Shown in pieces: positions 15,329 through 26,500 of a stretch of 59,062 bases of DNA. The translations under genes and the position numbers were made by a program. Source of the DNA: a virus; IMG/VR virus record IMGVR_UViG_3300037493_000177, positions 1-59,062 of that record; one strand, given 5' to 3'. Every line of letters starts with the position of its first letter. The stretch's first letter is position 1. The notes under the pieces were generated by a model that worked only from the letters and a program-made list of their open reading frames with translations, was not told the origin of the DNA and made no database searches.

Positions 15329-17133
15329 TGGCAACCAATAAAATCAATATATCAGAACTAGATTTTGACAATATCAAATCTAGTTTAAAAGAATACCTAA
15401 AAGGTCAGGATCAATTTACGGATTATGATTTTGAGGGTTCTGCTATTAACGTATTACTTGATATTCTAGCGTACAACACTCATTACAATGCTATGTACAC
15501 TAACTTAGCTATCAATGAGATGTTTTTAGATTCTGCAAGTAAGAGAGATAGCGTAGTATCTATTGCTAATAATTATGGGTATTTGCCTACATCAAAGTCA
15601 TGCGCAAAAGCAACTATTGGCATGACTGTTGCTGTTGGTACTTCTAGTGCTAACACACTATCCATTGCAAAGTCTACGCCGTTCACCTCAACTGTAAATG
15701 GTGTAGATTATAACTTCTACACTATGAACGAAAACATTGGTATTTCAAATGGTGTTGATTTTGTCTTTAGTCAGTTTCCAATTTACGAAGGTACTCCAGT
15801 TACTGAAAAATTTACAATATTTGCTGGCACCTCGATAATTCTTCAAAATCTTAATATTGACACTAATACAATTAAAGTGACGATACAGGATGTCGCAAAT
15901 TCATTTACTTCTTCTGTATATTCATACTCTGAAAAAATCATAGGACTAGTTCCAACGAGTGAAGTTTATTTCATTAAAGAAGTAGAAGGCGGAAAATACC
16001 AAGTGTATTTCGGCAAAGATAACTTAGGCAAAGAGCCTGCAGTGGGTTCTGTAGTAACAATAGAATACATGGTAACTGGTGGATCTAGTGGAAACGGAAT
16101 TGCGTTATTTACATATTCAGGTACTAATTTGCCAAGTATGCCGGTAGTAACTGTATCTAGCATTGCTAGTACAGGAAGAGATGGCGAAACAATCGATGAA
16201 ATAAAATATAACGTATCTCACAAATACAGAACTCAAGATAGAGCAGTTACTGCAAGTGATTACATTGACGTTATTCAAACAGCATATCCAGATATTGATG
16301 CGATTAACTGCTGGGGAGGAGAAAGCATGTCTCCTCCAATATACGGAAAAATATACATTTCTATCAAACCAAAAACTAGTTTGTTTTTAACATCTAGTGA
16401 AAAGAACTATATCACTGAATCTATAATTGCTCCTAAATCAATGTTAGGAATATCGCCAGTTCTATTAGATCCAGTCTATACGACAGTAGAATTAAGCACT
16501 ACGGTGTACTATAATCCAAACTTGACAAACAAATCGTCAACACAAATAACTGAACTCGTTCGTCAGTCTGTTATAAATTATAATGACACAGTACTACAAA
16601 AGTTTGATGGCGTATTGAGATATTCTAGATTGATACGAGCAATCGATGATGCAGATAGTAGCATTATCAACAATATCACAACAATACAATTAAGAAGAGT
16701 AGTGGACGTGATCTTCAACACTTCAACTAAATATACTATAGACATTAGTAATCAAATTTATTCGTCCGGTGTTCCAGAAGAATCTGTAATGACTAATGCG
16801 TTCTATATTGATAATAGTGGTACTAAGTACTATATAGACGACGATGCTGCAGGAAACTTACGTTTATTTTATTATAATCCACAAGATTACTCTAAAGTAT
16901 TTACAAATTTAAAAATTGGAACTGTGAATTATTTGACTGGCACTATAGTTGTTAATAATCTATTCGTGACCGGCGTAGTAGAATCAGATTTACAGTTTAT
17001 CATTAAACCGCAGTCTAATGATATTCTCTCAAAACATAACGAAATTGTTGACATAAGTTTAGATTATCTAAGCATCGACACAGTACAAGAACTTTCAGGC
17101 TCGACTCATCAGTTTGCATCTAGTAGAACATAA
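15328..17133 (+). CDS. 6: gp6 baseplate wedge subunit
   Basis: 601 aa (T4: 660). gp6 dimers form the inner iris of the baseplate. The N-terminus ELDFDNIKSSLKEYLKG and FDFEGSAINVLLDILAYNTHYN-like segment (residues about 12-55), then LDSASKRDSVVSIANNYGY, are the classic gp6/J-like signature. Further on come QDRAVTASDYIDVI and INCWGGE, where the protein carries its wedge-dimer domain. Coupled to gp25 before it and to the gp7-like gene after it by TAATG overlaps, in T4 order. Confidence 0.92.
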   Translation: MATNKINISELDFDNIKSSLKEYLKGQDQFTDYDFEGSAINVLLDILAYNTHYNAMYTNLAINEMFLDSASKRDSVVSIANNYGYLPTSKSCAKATIGMTVAVGTSSANTLSIAKSTPFTSTVNGVDYNFYTMNENIGISNGVDFVFSQFPIYEGTPVTEKFTIFAGTSIILQNLNIDTNTIKVTIQDVANSFTSSVYSYSEKIIGLVPTSEVYFIKEVEGGKYQVYFGKDNLGKEPAVGSVVTIEYMVTGGSSGNGIALFTYSGTNLPSMPVVTVSSIASTGRDGETIDEIKYNVSHKYRTQDRAVTASDYIDVIQTAYPDIDAINCWGGESMSPPIYGKIYISIKPKTSLFLTSSEKNYITESIIAPKSMLGISPVLLDPVYTTVELSTTVYYNPNLTNKSSTQITELVRQSVINYNDTVLQKFDGVLRYSRLIRAIDDADSSIINNITTIQLRRVVDVIFNTSTKYTIDISNQIYSSGVPEESVMTNAFYIDNSGTKYYIDDDAAGNLRLFYYNPQDYSKVFTNLKIGTVNYLTGTIVVNNLFVTGVVESDLQFIIKPQSNDILSKHNEIVDISLDYLSIDTVQELSGSTHQFASSRT

Positions 17134-20117
17134 TGGATAAGACACCTATTTCTATAGCATTGGAACGACAAATTCCCGAATTTATTCGGGAAGAATATGG
17201 CGTGTTCGTAGATTTTATAAAAGCGTATTATGCTTTTTTAGATCAAACTCAGCAGCGCAATTTAGAAGACATTCGTTCTATTGAAAATACACTTGACGAA
17301 TTTGTAATTAGATTTAAAAAAGAACTTTCAGTAATATTTCCAACAAACACGCTGGAGAATGAAAGATTCATTTTACAACGTATTCGCGAGTTTTATAAAA
17401 CCCGTGGATCTACTGAATCGTTTCAGTTCTTATTTAGAACTCTCTTCAATAAAGAAGCTGAAATATATTACCCATCAAAGCAGATTTTAAGAGCTTCGGA
17501 TGGAAGTTGGATTCAGGAAAGATCACTATTCGTAGAACAATCTTCAGGAGATCTATTCCACTTAGGTGGAAAAATTATAAACATTAACACTGGCATGAAG
17601 AATATTCATGTCTTTTGCCCGCGCGTAGTATACTATCGCGAAAATGTGTATGAAGTTTTTATCGATAGATCTTACATCCAAGATATTTTTGTAGGTAATT
17701 TAGTCTTGTCAGAAGACGGCTTAAACTCTGGCACAATCATTCCATGTCCATCAAAATACAACATTATAACGAGTGGTTCTGGATTTGAAATTGGTTCACT
17801 CTACCATCTACCATCTGAAAGCGGTAATGGGTCATTAGTAAAAATTACTAAAATTGATGCAAATGGTGGCATTAAGAAAATTCAAGTAATTACTTTTGGA
17901 CTAGACTATGAATCTGTGTTTTATGCAAAATTAAGCAATAAAACTCGTCAAGCCTTTTCATACTATACTCCTATTACTTCATTCACAGTTGGGGCTGGTC
18001 ACCCGGCTGGCTTATTTCCAACTAGTTCATATACGACTACAAATCCATATGCTGATGGTACGACTGGTTATATTGATTTAGGTTACATAAACAAACAAAA
18101 TTACTTTGCATATGATAGTGCATATCTACCATCGGGAAATACATCAGAAAAAGTATTTTATGCCGATGGTACATATGTAGGTGAAATCATAGGATCATTC
18201 TATACTAATAATTCTAATGATAGCGTTGTCGATGACACGCTTGCTGAAATTAGAATTGATCTTGGACCGGTTGCAGTATATCCTGGGTATTATTCAAAGA
18301 GTGATGGATTCATTTCCGACGAATCATTTATTCAAGATGGCAAATATTACCAGTTGTTCTCATATGTTATTAAAGTAGAACAACAGATAGAATCTTACAG
18401 CGATATCGTAAAGGCGTTATTGCATCCTGCTGGCTTTGAAATGTTCGCAGAATATAATATCAAAAACACATATTTGGTATCTGCTAGTGCTCTTAATGCA
18501 TTCATCCGTCGTCAATTTACAGATCAGCAATACGCAACTGACGACGATGCTGCAAACGAGGTTTATAAATTTCTTGATGAATTGCAAGCTTCGTATCATA
18601 GTGATACTAACGATATTAAAGATGTAATTAAGAGATTAGAAAATGCAAACGGAGAATTCCAGACTATACTAGAATCTAAGTATTATGATATGCTTAAGGG
18701 TTCTGCTAGTGATCCTATCGAGAATAGTCTTGCGCCAGCTTATCATAATGTTTTAGACGACATTAAAGACGGCATTAAACGCACTAGTGACATTACAAAT
18801 ATACCTACTGACTACGGTGTTGGTAGCAAGAAAGATGCGTTAAAAGGTTCTGCTGCTAATCCAGTCGAGAATAGTCTTGCACCAGCTTATCACGTTGGTA
18901 CTCAAGATATTAAAGATGCACTAAAGGGTTCTGCTAGTGATCCTATCGAGAATAGTCTTGCGCCAGCTTATCATAATGTTTTAGACGACATTAAAGATAA
19001 CGTTAAGCTTACTACCGATATTACTGGTGTCATTACTGATTATGGAGTGGGCAGCAAGAAAGACAATGTTAAACTCACCAGCGATATTACTGGTGTCATT
19101 ACTGATTATGGAGTGGGCAGCAAGAAAGATGCACTAAAGGGTTCTGCTGCTAATCCAGTCGAGAATAGTCTTGCACCAGCTTATCATAATGTTTTAGACG
19201 ACATTAAGGATAACACTAAACTCACTACCGATATCACTGACGTACCTACAGACACCATTGGAAATCGTGATGGAGTTGGCAAAGGCGTTGCTACATACGT
19301 TAGAGATACTAATTACTCTAACTTCGGCAATCTACCAGAGCAGTATCCATTTGTTGCTACGACTGTTACTGCAGAAGCTATTGGAAATCGTAGTGGCGTT
19401 GGCAAAGGTGTTGCTACGTATAGTAGAGATAAGACATATGTAAACTATACTGGCGAAACAAATCCGTTTGATTCTTACTTTCCAATTGTTGAAGATGGAA
19501 GTGAAAAGGACTTTACGCCATCAGTAAAAACTGATTTTGCGGCGTCAGTGGGCGGTGATTGGTCTTGGGATGGTTCAGCATATGTTATGAACTATCCTGA
19601 GATTAGAATTGGCGTTGCTTATATCCGTAACCCAACTGTAACGCCACAGTTTGGAGAAAATCTGTCTTCTCCTACTGATACATTCCCAGATGGATCTACT
19701 CAAGGCTTGACAAAATTTGCATTCTCCGGTGCATCTTGGAATCAAACTCAGACTATCGCAGATGCAATAGGAACTCGTAATGGCGCTGGTCAAGGGGCCG
19801 TCATATACGATAGATCTATCGTGCCGTTGGCGACTGATCTTACTGGCGCTACTACCGATGAATTCCCGAATGGATCTACTCAAGGCTTAGTCAAATGGTC
19901 ATTCTCTGGTACTAGTTGGAGAGATCTTACTGGTGTAACTATTGATTCTACTCCGACACGAGTGAATAGTCCTATATACGCCGATAGTATAAATAATACA
20001 AATACAGGAACATTGTACTATAATGTGTACAATCAAAACGATGCTGCAGATCCTAACTCTTCATATTCATATGAAGCAGGAGGTTATTCAGTACATGACA
20101 CGAGAGCAATCTCTTAA
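17133..20117 (+). CDS. 7: gp7-like baseplate wedge protein with internal tandem repeats
   Basis: 994 aa (T4 gp7: 1032). It directly follows gp6, the place of gene 7, whose product links wedge inner and outer parts. The N-terminus (IPEFIREEYGVFVDFIKAYY, then RTRGSTESFQFLFRTLFNKE-like residues at about 85-110) is a pattern I know from baseplate proteins of cyanophage-type phages. Residues about 520-710 are made of repeats: KGSA(S/A)(D/N)P(I/V)ENSLAPAYH, a DDIKD linker and DITG(V)ITDYGVGSKKD units. The C-terminal quarter has two further repeat families (IGNRxGVGKGVATY and PxGSTQGLxK). Length and context support gp7, but the identity with T4 gp7 is weak. Confidence 0.65.
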   Translation: MDKTPISIALERQIPEFIREEYGVFVDFIKAYYAFLDQTQQRNLEDIRSIENTLDEFVIRFKKELSVIFPTNTLENERFILQRIREFYKTRGSTESFQFLFRTLFNKEAEIYYPSKQILRASDGSWIQERSLFVEQSSGDLFHLGGKIININTGMKNIHVFCPRVVYYRENVYEVFIDRSYIQDIFVGNLVLSEDGLNSGTIIPCPSKYNIITSGSGFEIGSLYHLPSESGNGSLVKITKIDANGGIKKIQVITFGLDYESVFYAKLSNKTRQAFSYYTPITSFTVGAGHPAGLFPTSSYTTTNPYADGTTGYIDLGYINKQNYFAYDSAYLPSGNTSEKVFYADGTYVGEIIGSFYTNNSNDSVVDDTLAEIRIDLGPVAVYPGYYSKSDGFISDESFIQDGKYYQLFSYVIKVEQQIESYSDIVKALLHPAGFEMFAEYNIKNTYLVSASALNAFIRRQFTDQQYATDDDAANEVYKFLDELQASYHSDTNDIKDVIKRLENANGEFQTILESKYYDMLKGSASDPIENSLAPAYHNVLDDIKDGIKRTSDITNIPTDYGVGSKKDALKGSAANPVENSLAPAYHVGTQDIKDALKGSASDPIENSLAPAYHNVLDDIKDNVKLTTDITGVITDYGVGSKKDNVKLTSDITGVITDYGVGSKKDALKGSAANPVENSLAPAYHNVLDDIKDNTKLTTDITDVPTDTIGNRDGVGKGVATYVRDTNYSNFGNLPEQYPFVATTVTAEAIGNRSGVGKGVATYSRDKTYVNYTGETNPFDSYFPIVEDGSEKDFTPSVKTDFAASVGGDWSWDGSAYVMNYPEIRIGVAYIRNPTVTPQFGENLSSPTDTFPDGSTQGLTKFAFSGASWNQTQTIADAIGTRNGAGQGAVIYDRSIVPLATDLTGATTDEFPNGSTQGLVKWSFSGTSWRDLTGVTIDSTPTRVNSPIYADSINNTNTGTLYYNVYNQNDAADPNSSYSYEAGGYSVHDTRAIS
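18690..19215 (+). repeat. Internal coding repeats in the gp7-like gene
   Basis: Two unit types alternate. Unit A, about 75 bases (GSA..P.ENSLAPAYH), begins near 18694, 18842, 18923 and 19134; the first and third copies are identical over about 70 bases. Unit B, about 60 bases (DI..V.TDYGVGSKKD), begins near 18780, 19008 and 19074; the last two are tandem with a 66-base period and almost identical. All keep the reading frame. Confidence 0.9.
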
Positions 20118-20135
20118 TTTTAAAAAGGTATAAAA

Positions 20136-20672
20136 ATGATTTTAATTCCTCAATTCAGAAATATCATCGAATGCGGTGGTACTCTACAAATCGCTCACTT
20201 TGGTCCAGACGGTGAACTCATCGAAGAACGCATGTATTCTAACATCGTTACGACTATTGGTAAACAATGGATCGCAGCGCGTATGAAGACAACTGGTATT
20301 CCACTTGAAATGGGTTACATGGCAGTTGGTGGTAACGCAACAGTTGGTTCAAACCCAACTAAGACTACTCCAGTTATTGCTGATCAAGCGCTTTCAACTG
20401 GTGGCACTCCAGCACTTTCAGAACTAGCTCGCGTTGGTTTGTCTACTTCTGGTGGTACAGTTTCTGGCGCTGTTGTTACATATGCTGCAAATTTTGCAGC
20501 TGGTACTGGTACTGGTTCGTTGATCGAAGCTGGTATCTTCAACGTTGCTAGTGGACCTGTTCAAGGTTCTGGCACAATCACTTCAGCACTACTTTGCAAG
20601 ACTTCGTTTGACGTTGTCAACAAAGCTGCAAACGATTCTATCGCTATCACTTGGACTGTAACCATCCAGTAA
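20136..20672 (+). CDS. Phage structural protein of unknown function, 178 aa
   Basis: Starts with a short ordered head (LIPQFRNIIECGG) and contains IVTTIGKQWIAARMKTTGIP, MAVGGNA, then a beta-rich LARVGLST..GGTVSGAVVTYAANFAAGTGTGSLIEAGIFN and DSIAITWTVTI. This layout is common in virion proteins of several unrelated phages, usually found among tail or baseplate genes. I know no proven function. A ribosome site (AAAAAGG) precedes the ATG. It could be the counterpart of a small wedge or decoration component. Confidence 0.7.
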   Translation: MILIPQFRNIIECGGTLQIAHFGPDGELIEERMYSNIVTTIGKQWIAARMKTTGIPLEMGYMAVGGNATVGSNPTKTTPVIADQALSTGGTPALSELARVGLSTSGGTVSGAVVTYAANFAAGTGTGSLIEAGIFNVASGPVQGSGTITSALLCKTSFDVVNKAANDSIAITWTVTIQ

Positions 20673-20720
20673 TTGTTTAATTTGTATTATACTCGTGCAC
20701 GATTAAAAAGAAAATAATAA

Positions 20721-23522
20721 ATGTCAACATCACTACTTAAATTCTCTCTGAAGACCAATTTAGTTAAATCGGTTATATCAGAAATCGTGTCAAACATTAG
20801 TCGTTACTACTACGCATACGGTCATGCTGGTGCCTGGGCAAACGAAACATCTCCAGACGCAGTTTCAGAATCATATGAATATGAAAATGAAACTAGAAAC
20901 GAGATGCTTCTGTACAAGCAGATAGATTCTAATGACATTGCTGCAGTTATTCCAAGAATTAACTGGGTTAGTGGTTACACATTCGATATGTTTAACGAGT
21001 ATAGCAGTGATTACCCAGCATTCTCAGGAGCTACGTCTCTAGAGAATGCTGAGTTTTATTGCCTAACAGACGACTATAACGTCTATAAATGTTTATACAA
21101 TAATAATGATAGTCCTTCTTCGCAAAGACCTATCGGCACAAGTACTGATTCTATGGTAATGGATGATGGTTACATATGGAAATATATGTACACCATTCCG
21201 TTGTCAGTACGCAATAAATTTTTGACTGCAACTACTATGCCAGTAGTTACGGCGTTATCAAATCAATTTTATTCAAAGGGTTCTATTGTCGCATACAATA
21301 TTGAGAATCCTGGTGCAAAATATCCAATAACATCATATAAGATTATTGGATTTAAAATCATAGATGGAGGTTCTGGGTATTCAGTAGCTCCAACAGTTAC
21401 TCTATCAAACCCTAATCAAAGTGGTGGTGTAAGCGCAACAATTTTAAGCGTGACTATTTCTGGTGGACAAGTTACTGGAGTAGCAATGAGTACACAGGGT
21501 TCTGGCTATTCATATCCGCCTATCGTCACTGTTGTAGGATCAGCAACTCGTTCTGCTGTGTTAGAACCAATTGTTGAAAGACTTAGCAGTACATACACAA
21601 ATTTAGTAGTAACTGGTGATGGTTACTTAGAAGAAAATCCATACCAAGTTTCAGGAATATCTATAACCAATGGAGGTAGTGGGTATTCTACTGCACAATT
21701 CTTATTCAAATCTCCTGACCTAACTAATGGTATCATTGCTGTTGCTAATGGAATTATTAGCGACGTTGTTTTACCGGGTACTCTTGCTGCATCTACGTCT
21801 ACGACAACGGTGACAGGAGTTGGCACTAGTTTCTTAACATCGCTGTCGATCAACTCTGCAGTGAAAATAAATGGCATAGTCTACAAAGTAACAGCTGTCA
21901 ATAGCAACACAGTAATTACTATTGATACAGCAATTAGTGTAACAGTTGGAAAGCTAATTTATAAAACAGGCGTAGTAACAGGTGCTATTTTAGGAGCAAC
22001 TACACCGGCCGGATCTTTCATTTCCGGTAGTTCATATAAAGTATCTTCAATTGGCACAACCAATTTTGTGAGTGTAGGGGCTACTACTTCAGCTATTGTT
22101 ACGGGATCAATTGCTACGACGACTCTTACTGTAACTGCAGTTACTTCTGGCTCATTAGCTATAGGAACATACATCACAGGCACTAACGTTACTGCTGGAA
22201 CTTACATTGCGCAACTAGGGACAGGCACTGGCGGCGCTGGAACATACGTCCTCAACAATAGTATGACTGCAGCGTCAACGACTATAACTGGTCAACCACA
22301 ATTAGGAGCTACGTTTACTGCATCTGGTCCTGGAACAGGAACTGGAACAGCAGCGTTATCTATATCAGTTACTGGATACGGATACTCCAAGCCTTTTTAT
22401 TCAGTTACTCAAGATTCAAATGCCAGTAACATCGTATTGTCGAACGTAACCTCGATATCTGGACAAACGGCTTCCGGCTTATCGTTCAATGTGTCAACAC
22501 AGAAAAACGAAGCGCAATTAACTCCATTGATTAATTCTAACGGAGAAATTCAAGGTTTACAAATAACTAAAGCTGGCATAGGATACACCTATGCATTAGT
22601 CAGTGTGGTTTCAACAATAGATAAAGTCAATACTGTGGGATTTGTTGAAGCTTCGATATTATTGAGTTTCGGAATTGGCGATATTGAATCAAGACAGTCT
22701 ACTGTCGAACTAACTGCAGTAAACGGTGCTATACCAGTTATAGATTTAGTATATTCAGGATATGCATATACATCTATTCCAACGGTTACTATTACCGGTG
22801 ATGGAACTGGATGCACAGCAGTTGCTACACTAAATTCAACTGGATCACTGGCTAACATTTTAGTGAATACTCCAGGCATTAATTATACAAAAGCAACAGT
22901 AGCAATTACTGGCGGCGGAGTTGCAAATGGAAGTACGAATCAAGCAACTGCTCATGCAATCATATCGCCTAAAGATGGTCATGGTAAAGACGCCGTCAGC
23001 GAATTATACGCAAAAACATTAGTTCTACATGGCAATTTATCTAAAGAGAAAAACCAATCGTTTTCTTCTACTAATGATTATCGTCAGATTTCTATTATAA
23101 AAAATCCTAAAATCTATGGTAAAAATTCTAATTTGAGAACTGCACTAGCATCGGCGTGCATTACAGCGATTGGTGGTATATCACAAACTGGTGTCAGTTT
23201 AATCGTTAAAGACGACATACTGACATACACAGACACCGCAGTTGTTCCGAATAGAGTCTATTCGTTTAGAGTTATTGAAAAGAACGCAACGTATTCATCT
23301 ACTGAAGCAGCATTCTTATTGTCGTACTTAGATAATTTTATTCCACCAGTCGGATCTACATTAGTTCGAACCTCTGGAACTCCTACAGCATTCAGTACTA
23401 CTAATTTGGTATACCCAGAAGTTAATAAATATTCAGGTGAAATGTTGACTATTGACAACAGAATAAGTTTTTCACCATCTACTCAACAGATAGTAGTAGC
23501 ACTTAACTCAATTACGTTCTAA
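20721..23522 (+). CDS. 8: gp8-like baseplate wedge protein with a large inserted repeat domain
   Basis: 933 aa against 334 in T4 gp8. The T4 core is visible at both ends: [16 protein letters not shown] and [14 protein letters not shown] in the first 165 residues; [12 protein letters not shown] and [12 protein letters not shown]...[12 protein letters not shown] at the C-terminus, matching T4 FRQISIITNPL and HSGEMIYMENRPPI. Between about 215 and 750 is an insert of roughly 535 residues made of beta-rich Gly/Thr/Ser segments with [14 protein letters not shown]-type repeats, like those in the sheath gene. gp8 sits at the wedge between gp7 and gp10. The insert may be surface exposed. Confidence 0.8.
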   Translation: MSTSLLKFSLKTNLVKSVISEIVSNISRYYYAYGHAGAWANETSPDAVSESYEYENETRNEMLLYKQIDSNDIAAVIPRINWVSGYTFDMFNEYSSDYPAFSGATSLENAEFYCLTDDYNVYKCLYNNNDSPSSQRPIGTSTDSMVMDDGYIWKYMYTIPLSVRNKFLTATTMPVVTALSNQFYSKGSIVAYNIENPGAKYPITSYKIIGFKIIDGGSGYSVAPTVTLSNPNQSGGVSATILSVTISGGQVTGVAMSTQGSGYSYPPIVTVVGSATRSAVLEPIVERLSSTYTNLVVTGDGYLEENPYQVSGISITNGGSGYSTAQFLFKSPDLTNGIIAVANGIISDVVLPGTLAASTSTTTVTGVGTSFLTSLSINSAVKINGIVYKVTAVNSNTVITIDTAISVTVGKLIYKTGVVTGAILGATTPAGSFISGSSYKVSSIGTTNFVSVGATTSAIVTGSIATTTLTVTAVTSGSLAIGTYITGTNVTAGTYIAQLGTGTGGAGTYVLNNSMTAASTTITGQPQLGATFTASGPGTGTGTAALSISVTGYGYSKPFYSVTQDSNASNIVLSNVTSISGQTASGLSFNVSTQKNEAQLTPLINSNGEIQGLQITKAGIGYTYALVSVVSTIDKVNTVGFVEASILLSFGIGDIESRQSTVELTAVNGAIPVIDLVYSGYAYTSIPTVTITGDGTGCTAVATLNSTGSLANILVNTPGINYTKATVAITGGGVANGSTNQATAHAIISPKDGHGKDAVSELYAKTLVLHGNLSKEKNQSFSSTNDYRQISIIKNPKIYGKNSNLRTALASACITAIGGISQTGVSLIVKDDILTYTDTAVVPNRVYSFRVIEKNATYSSTEAAFLLSYLDNFIPPVGSTLVRTSGTPTAFSTTNLVYPEVNKYSGEMLTIDNRISFSPSTQQIVVALNSITF

Positions 23523-23529
23523 GAAGTTA

Positions 23530-23537
23530 GATAAATA
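23530..23537 (+). promoter_or_regulatory. Late-promoter-like box (GATAAATA)
   Basis: One base off TATAAATA, 55 bases upstream of the DUF4815 gene start. Variants of this form precede several late genes here. Confidence 0.4.
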
Positions 23538-23542
23538 TATCA

Positions 23543-23566
23543 ATAGCATAGTAATTACTATGCTAT
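23543..23566. repeat. Perfect 24-bp palindrome between gp8 and the DUF4815 gene
   Basis: Two 12-base halves, ATAGCATAGTAA and its exact reverse complement, with no spacer. No T-run follows, so it is not a classic terminator. It lies between the late-promoter-like box and the ATG at 23593, i.e. in the 5' leader of the next transcript. Confidence 0.85.
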
Positions 23567-23592
23567 GTAATTAATTTGCACGAGAGAAAAAT

Positions 23593-26500
23593 ATGGCACT
23601 AGACTTTAACATTGAACCATTCTTTGACGACTATTCTGAAGATGATAAATTTTACAGAATTTTATTTCGTCCAGGATATGCGATTCAGGCTCGTGAACTT
23701 ACTCAGATGCAGACTATTCTGCAGCAGCAGATTAAACGCCAAGGAGACCATTTATTTAAAAATGGTTCGATGGTTATTCCAGGTCAAATCTCATACGACA
23801 ATAACACGCCTTATGTAAAACTGAAGGCCTCAATTTCTTCTAGTAGCACGGTTTCTACTTTCTCTGTTCTTTCTTCTGTAATTGGAAAAACATATCGTGG
23901 CGCTGTTTCTGGAGTAGAAGCAATTGTACTTGCTGCAACACCATTAGAAGTTGTCAGTGGTATCACAGAAGCAGATACTCTTTTTATAAAATATACAAGA
24001 GGCGCTGGCAAATTTAGTTATGGTGAAATCATTTCTCCAACGGACGGATCATCTGGATTAGATTTAATCGTACAAGATCTTGCGATTGATGCTCTAACTC
24101 TTGGAGTTGGTACTACTGCAAGCATTGAACGCGGTATCTATTACATCAAAGATAATTTCGTATTAGTAACTGCACAAACTGCGGTATTGTCAAAATACAG
24201 TTCTTCACCAAGCATTAAAGCTGGACTACAAGTAATCGAAGAGATTAAATACCCAGAAGATGACGGGTATGACGTTCTATTAGATAACGCTCTTGGATCT
24301 CCAAATTATGCGGCGCCTGGTGCTGCAAGATATTACATAGATCTAGTGTTAAAATCAGTTGCGTATGATCTAGTTGTAGATCCATATGAGTTTATTCCAC
24401 TACTTACTCTATTGAATGGCTCTGTTCAATTCATGGTGGATAAAACGGAGTATGCTCAAATTGAGAAAACTCTTGCTCGTAGAACATACGACGAATCTGG
24501 TGATTATACTGTTCGTCCATTTCCAATTCAAGTAAAAGAATATAGAAATAATTACAGAGACTGGGCTGTTGACACGACTTTCATCGTTGGTGATATCGTT
24601 TATCAGAATTTAAGCGCATACAAGTGTATTCTGAACCATACGTCTGCATCAACTGGATCGTTTGCTATTGGTTCTAATTGGATCGAAGATACTACGCCAA
24701 GATACAACTATGGTCTATACACTGGTCCTACAAATAGCACTAGTATTTCAACTGAAATTACTCCGTTGACAACTCTAATGTCACTTGCAGTAGAGCCTGG
24801 AAAGGCATATGTAAAAGGCTATGAAGTTGAAAAAATCGCAACTCAGTATTTGACTATTGATAAAGCACGTACTACATCTGACATTGAAAGCGTTTCACTA
24901 AAAACAAGTCCTGGTAATTACATTATAGTCAATACTGTTAATTATATTCCAGATATCGCAACGGTGATCACATTCTATGATCGCGTTGGCACCGCAGGAG
25001 TATTGCCAGCAGGCGGCGTAGTAGTAGCTACTGCACGAGCTAAACAGATTCAATTGCACGCTACTGGAAAATACAAATTATTCTTGTTCGATATTCAAGT
25101 TGCTGCTGGAAAAAACTTTGGTAGAGATGCTAAGTTTGCTTACTCAGTAACTGGCGCATCAGCATTTCTTAGATTTACTGCACAGATAGAAGCAACACTA
25201 GTTCAGGTTCCTGGCAACTTAGTAACAGCTGCTTCTAGCACTACTATCAATGCAGTGAATAGCACATTCATCAATGACTTTAAAGTTGGCGATTATATTA
25301 ACGTAAGTGGAACAAATAGATTTGTTTCTGCCGTCGTGTCTAATAATCAACTGACTATTGATGTAGCTACTGCAGTATTAGCAACAGCGACAAACATTTA
25401 TCGAGTAGAAACGACTACATATGATCCTACAGGCGTGTTGTCAGTGTATCCTATTCCACGATACGCAACTAATTCTACTCAAAATTTGAAGTATACGTTT
25501 TATAAGAAAGCTCTATCGCAAAGCGCTAGTGTTACTATTACTGAAACTGGATATGTATTTGGAGCATCTACCGATTCTACTAATTATATCGTAGTCGATA
25601 GAGCAACTGGGATACACCAAACTATAACTGCTGGCACTCCAACAGCTGGACAATTTAGAGTTGTAGTAAGTGGAAGTTCTGCTACGTTCACAATGACAGC
25701 TGGTCCTACATATGACATTATCTACGCAATTAGAAAAGCAATAAATGGTTCTGTAGCAAAGCAGAAAGTTCTAACTAATATTACAGAAACAGGTCTCACG
25801 CTGACTTCCGGTTCTGTGACTCTCACAAAGCCAGATGGATTTGAATTAATCAAAGTTATTAATTCGAGCAATGTAAATATCACCTCCAGTTTCACGTTTA
25901 ATGGAGGACAGACTGAAAGCTATTGTGGACTTTCTAGTATTTCGACTACTGCAACAGTCACAGGTGCAATTTCGGTAACATATAGTTACTTAAACCATCT
26001 TGCTGGTGGCGATTATATCGCAGTTAATTCATACACTGCTGGAAGTTCCAATGTTACATACGAAGAACTGCCATCAGTATTCATGAATACGATCGATTTT
26101 CGTCCTCGCACAAATAACGATGGAACATGGGATGGTGCTGTTGTTCCAAAATATGGCGAAGATACTGACGTTGAATACAACTATTATTATGGTAGAATTG
26201 ATAAGTTATCGATTGACACTACTGGTGCGCTTATCATAACTAAAGGAATTCCAGGTGAAAGTCCAAACGAAGCGAAATCTCCGGATAACGCAATGGATCT
26301 ATACTTGTTCTATGTAGAACCATACACGTTCACAGCGGAGTATGGTATCGCTAGTCAAAAGGTTGAAAACAAACGCTATACGATGCGCGATATCGGTAGA
26401 TTAGAATCTAGAATTAAAAACCTAGAATACTATACTTCTCTTTCAATGTTAGAGCAGAATACTATTAATGCAAAATCATATGACAAATACGGCATTGAGC

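Noticed and set aside
18690-19215. CRISPR array because of spaced repeats
   Set aside because: Repeats and spacers keep one reading frame within a 994 aa protein and are not uniform in size.
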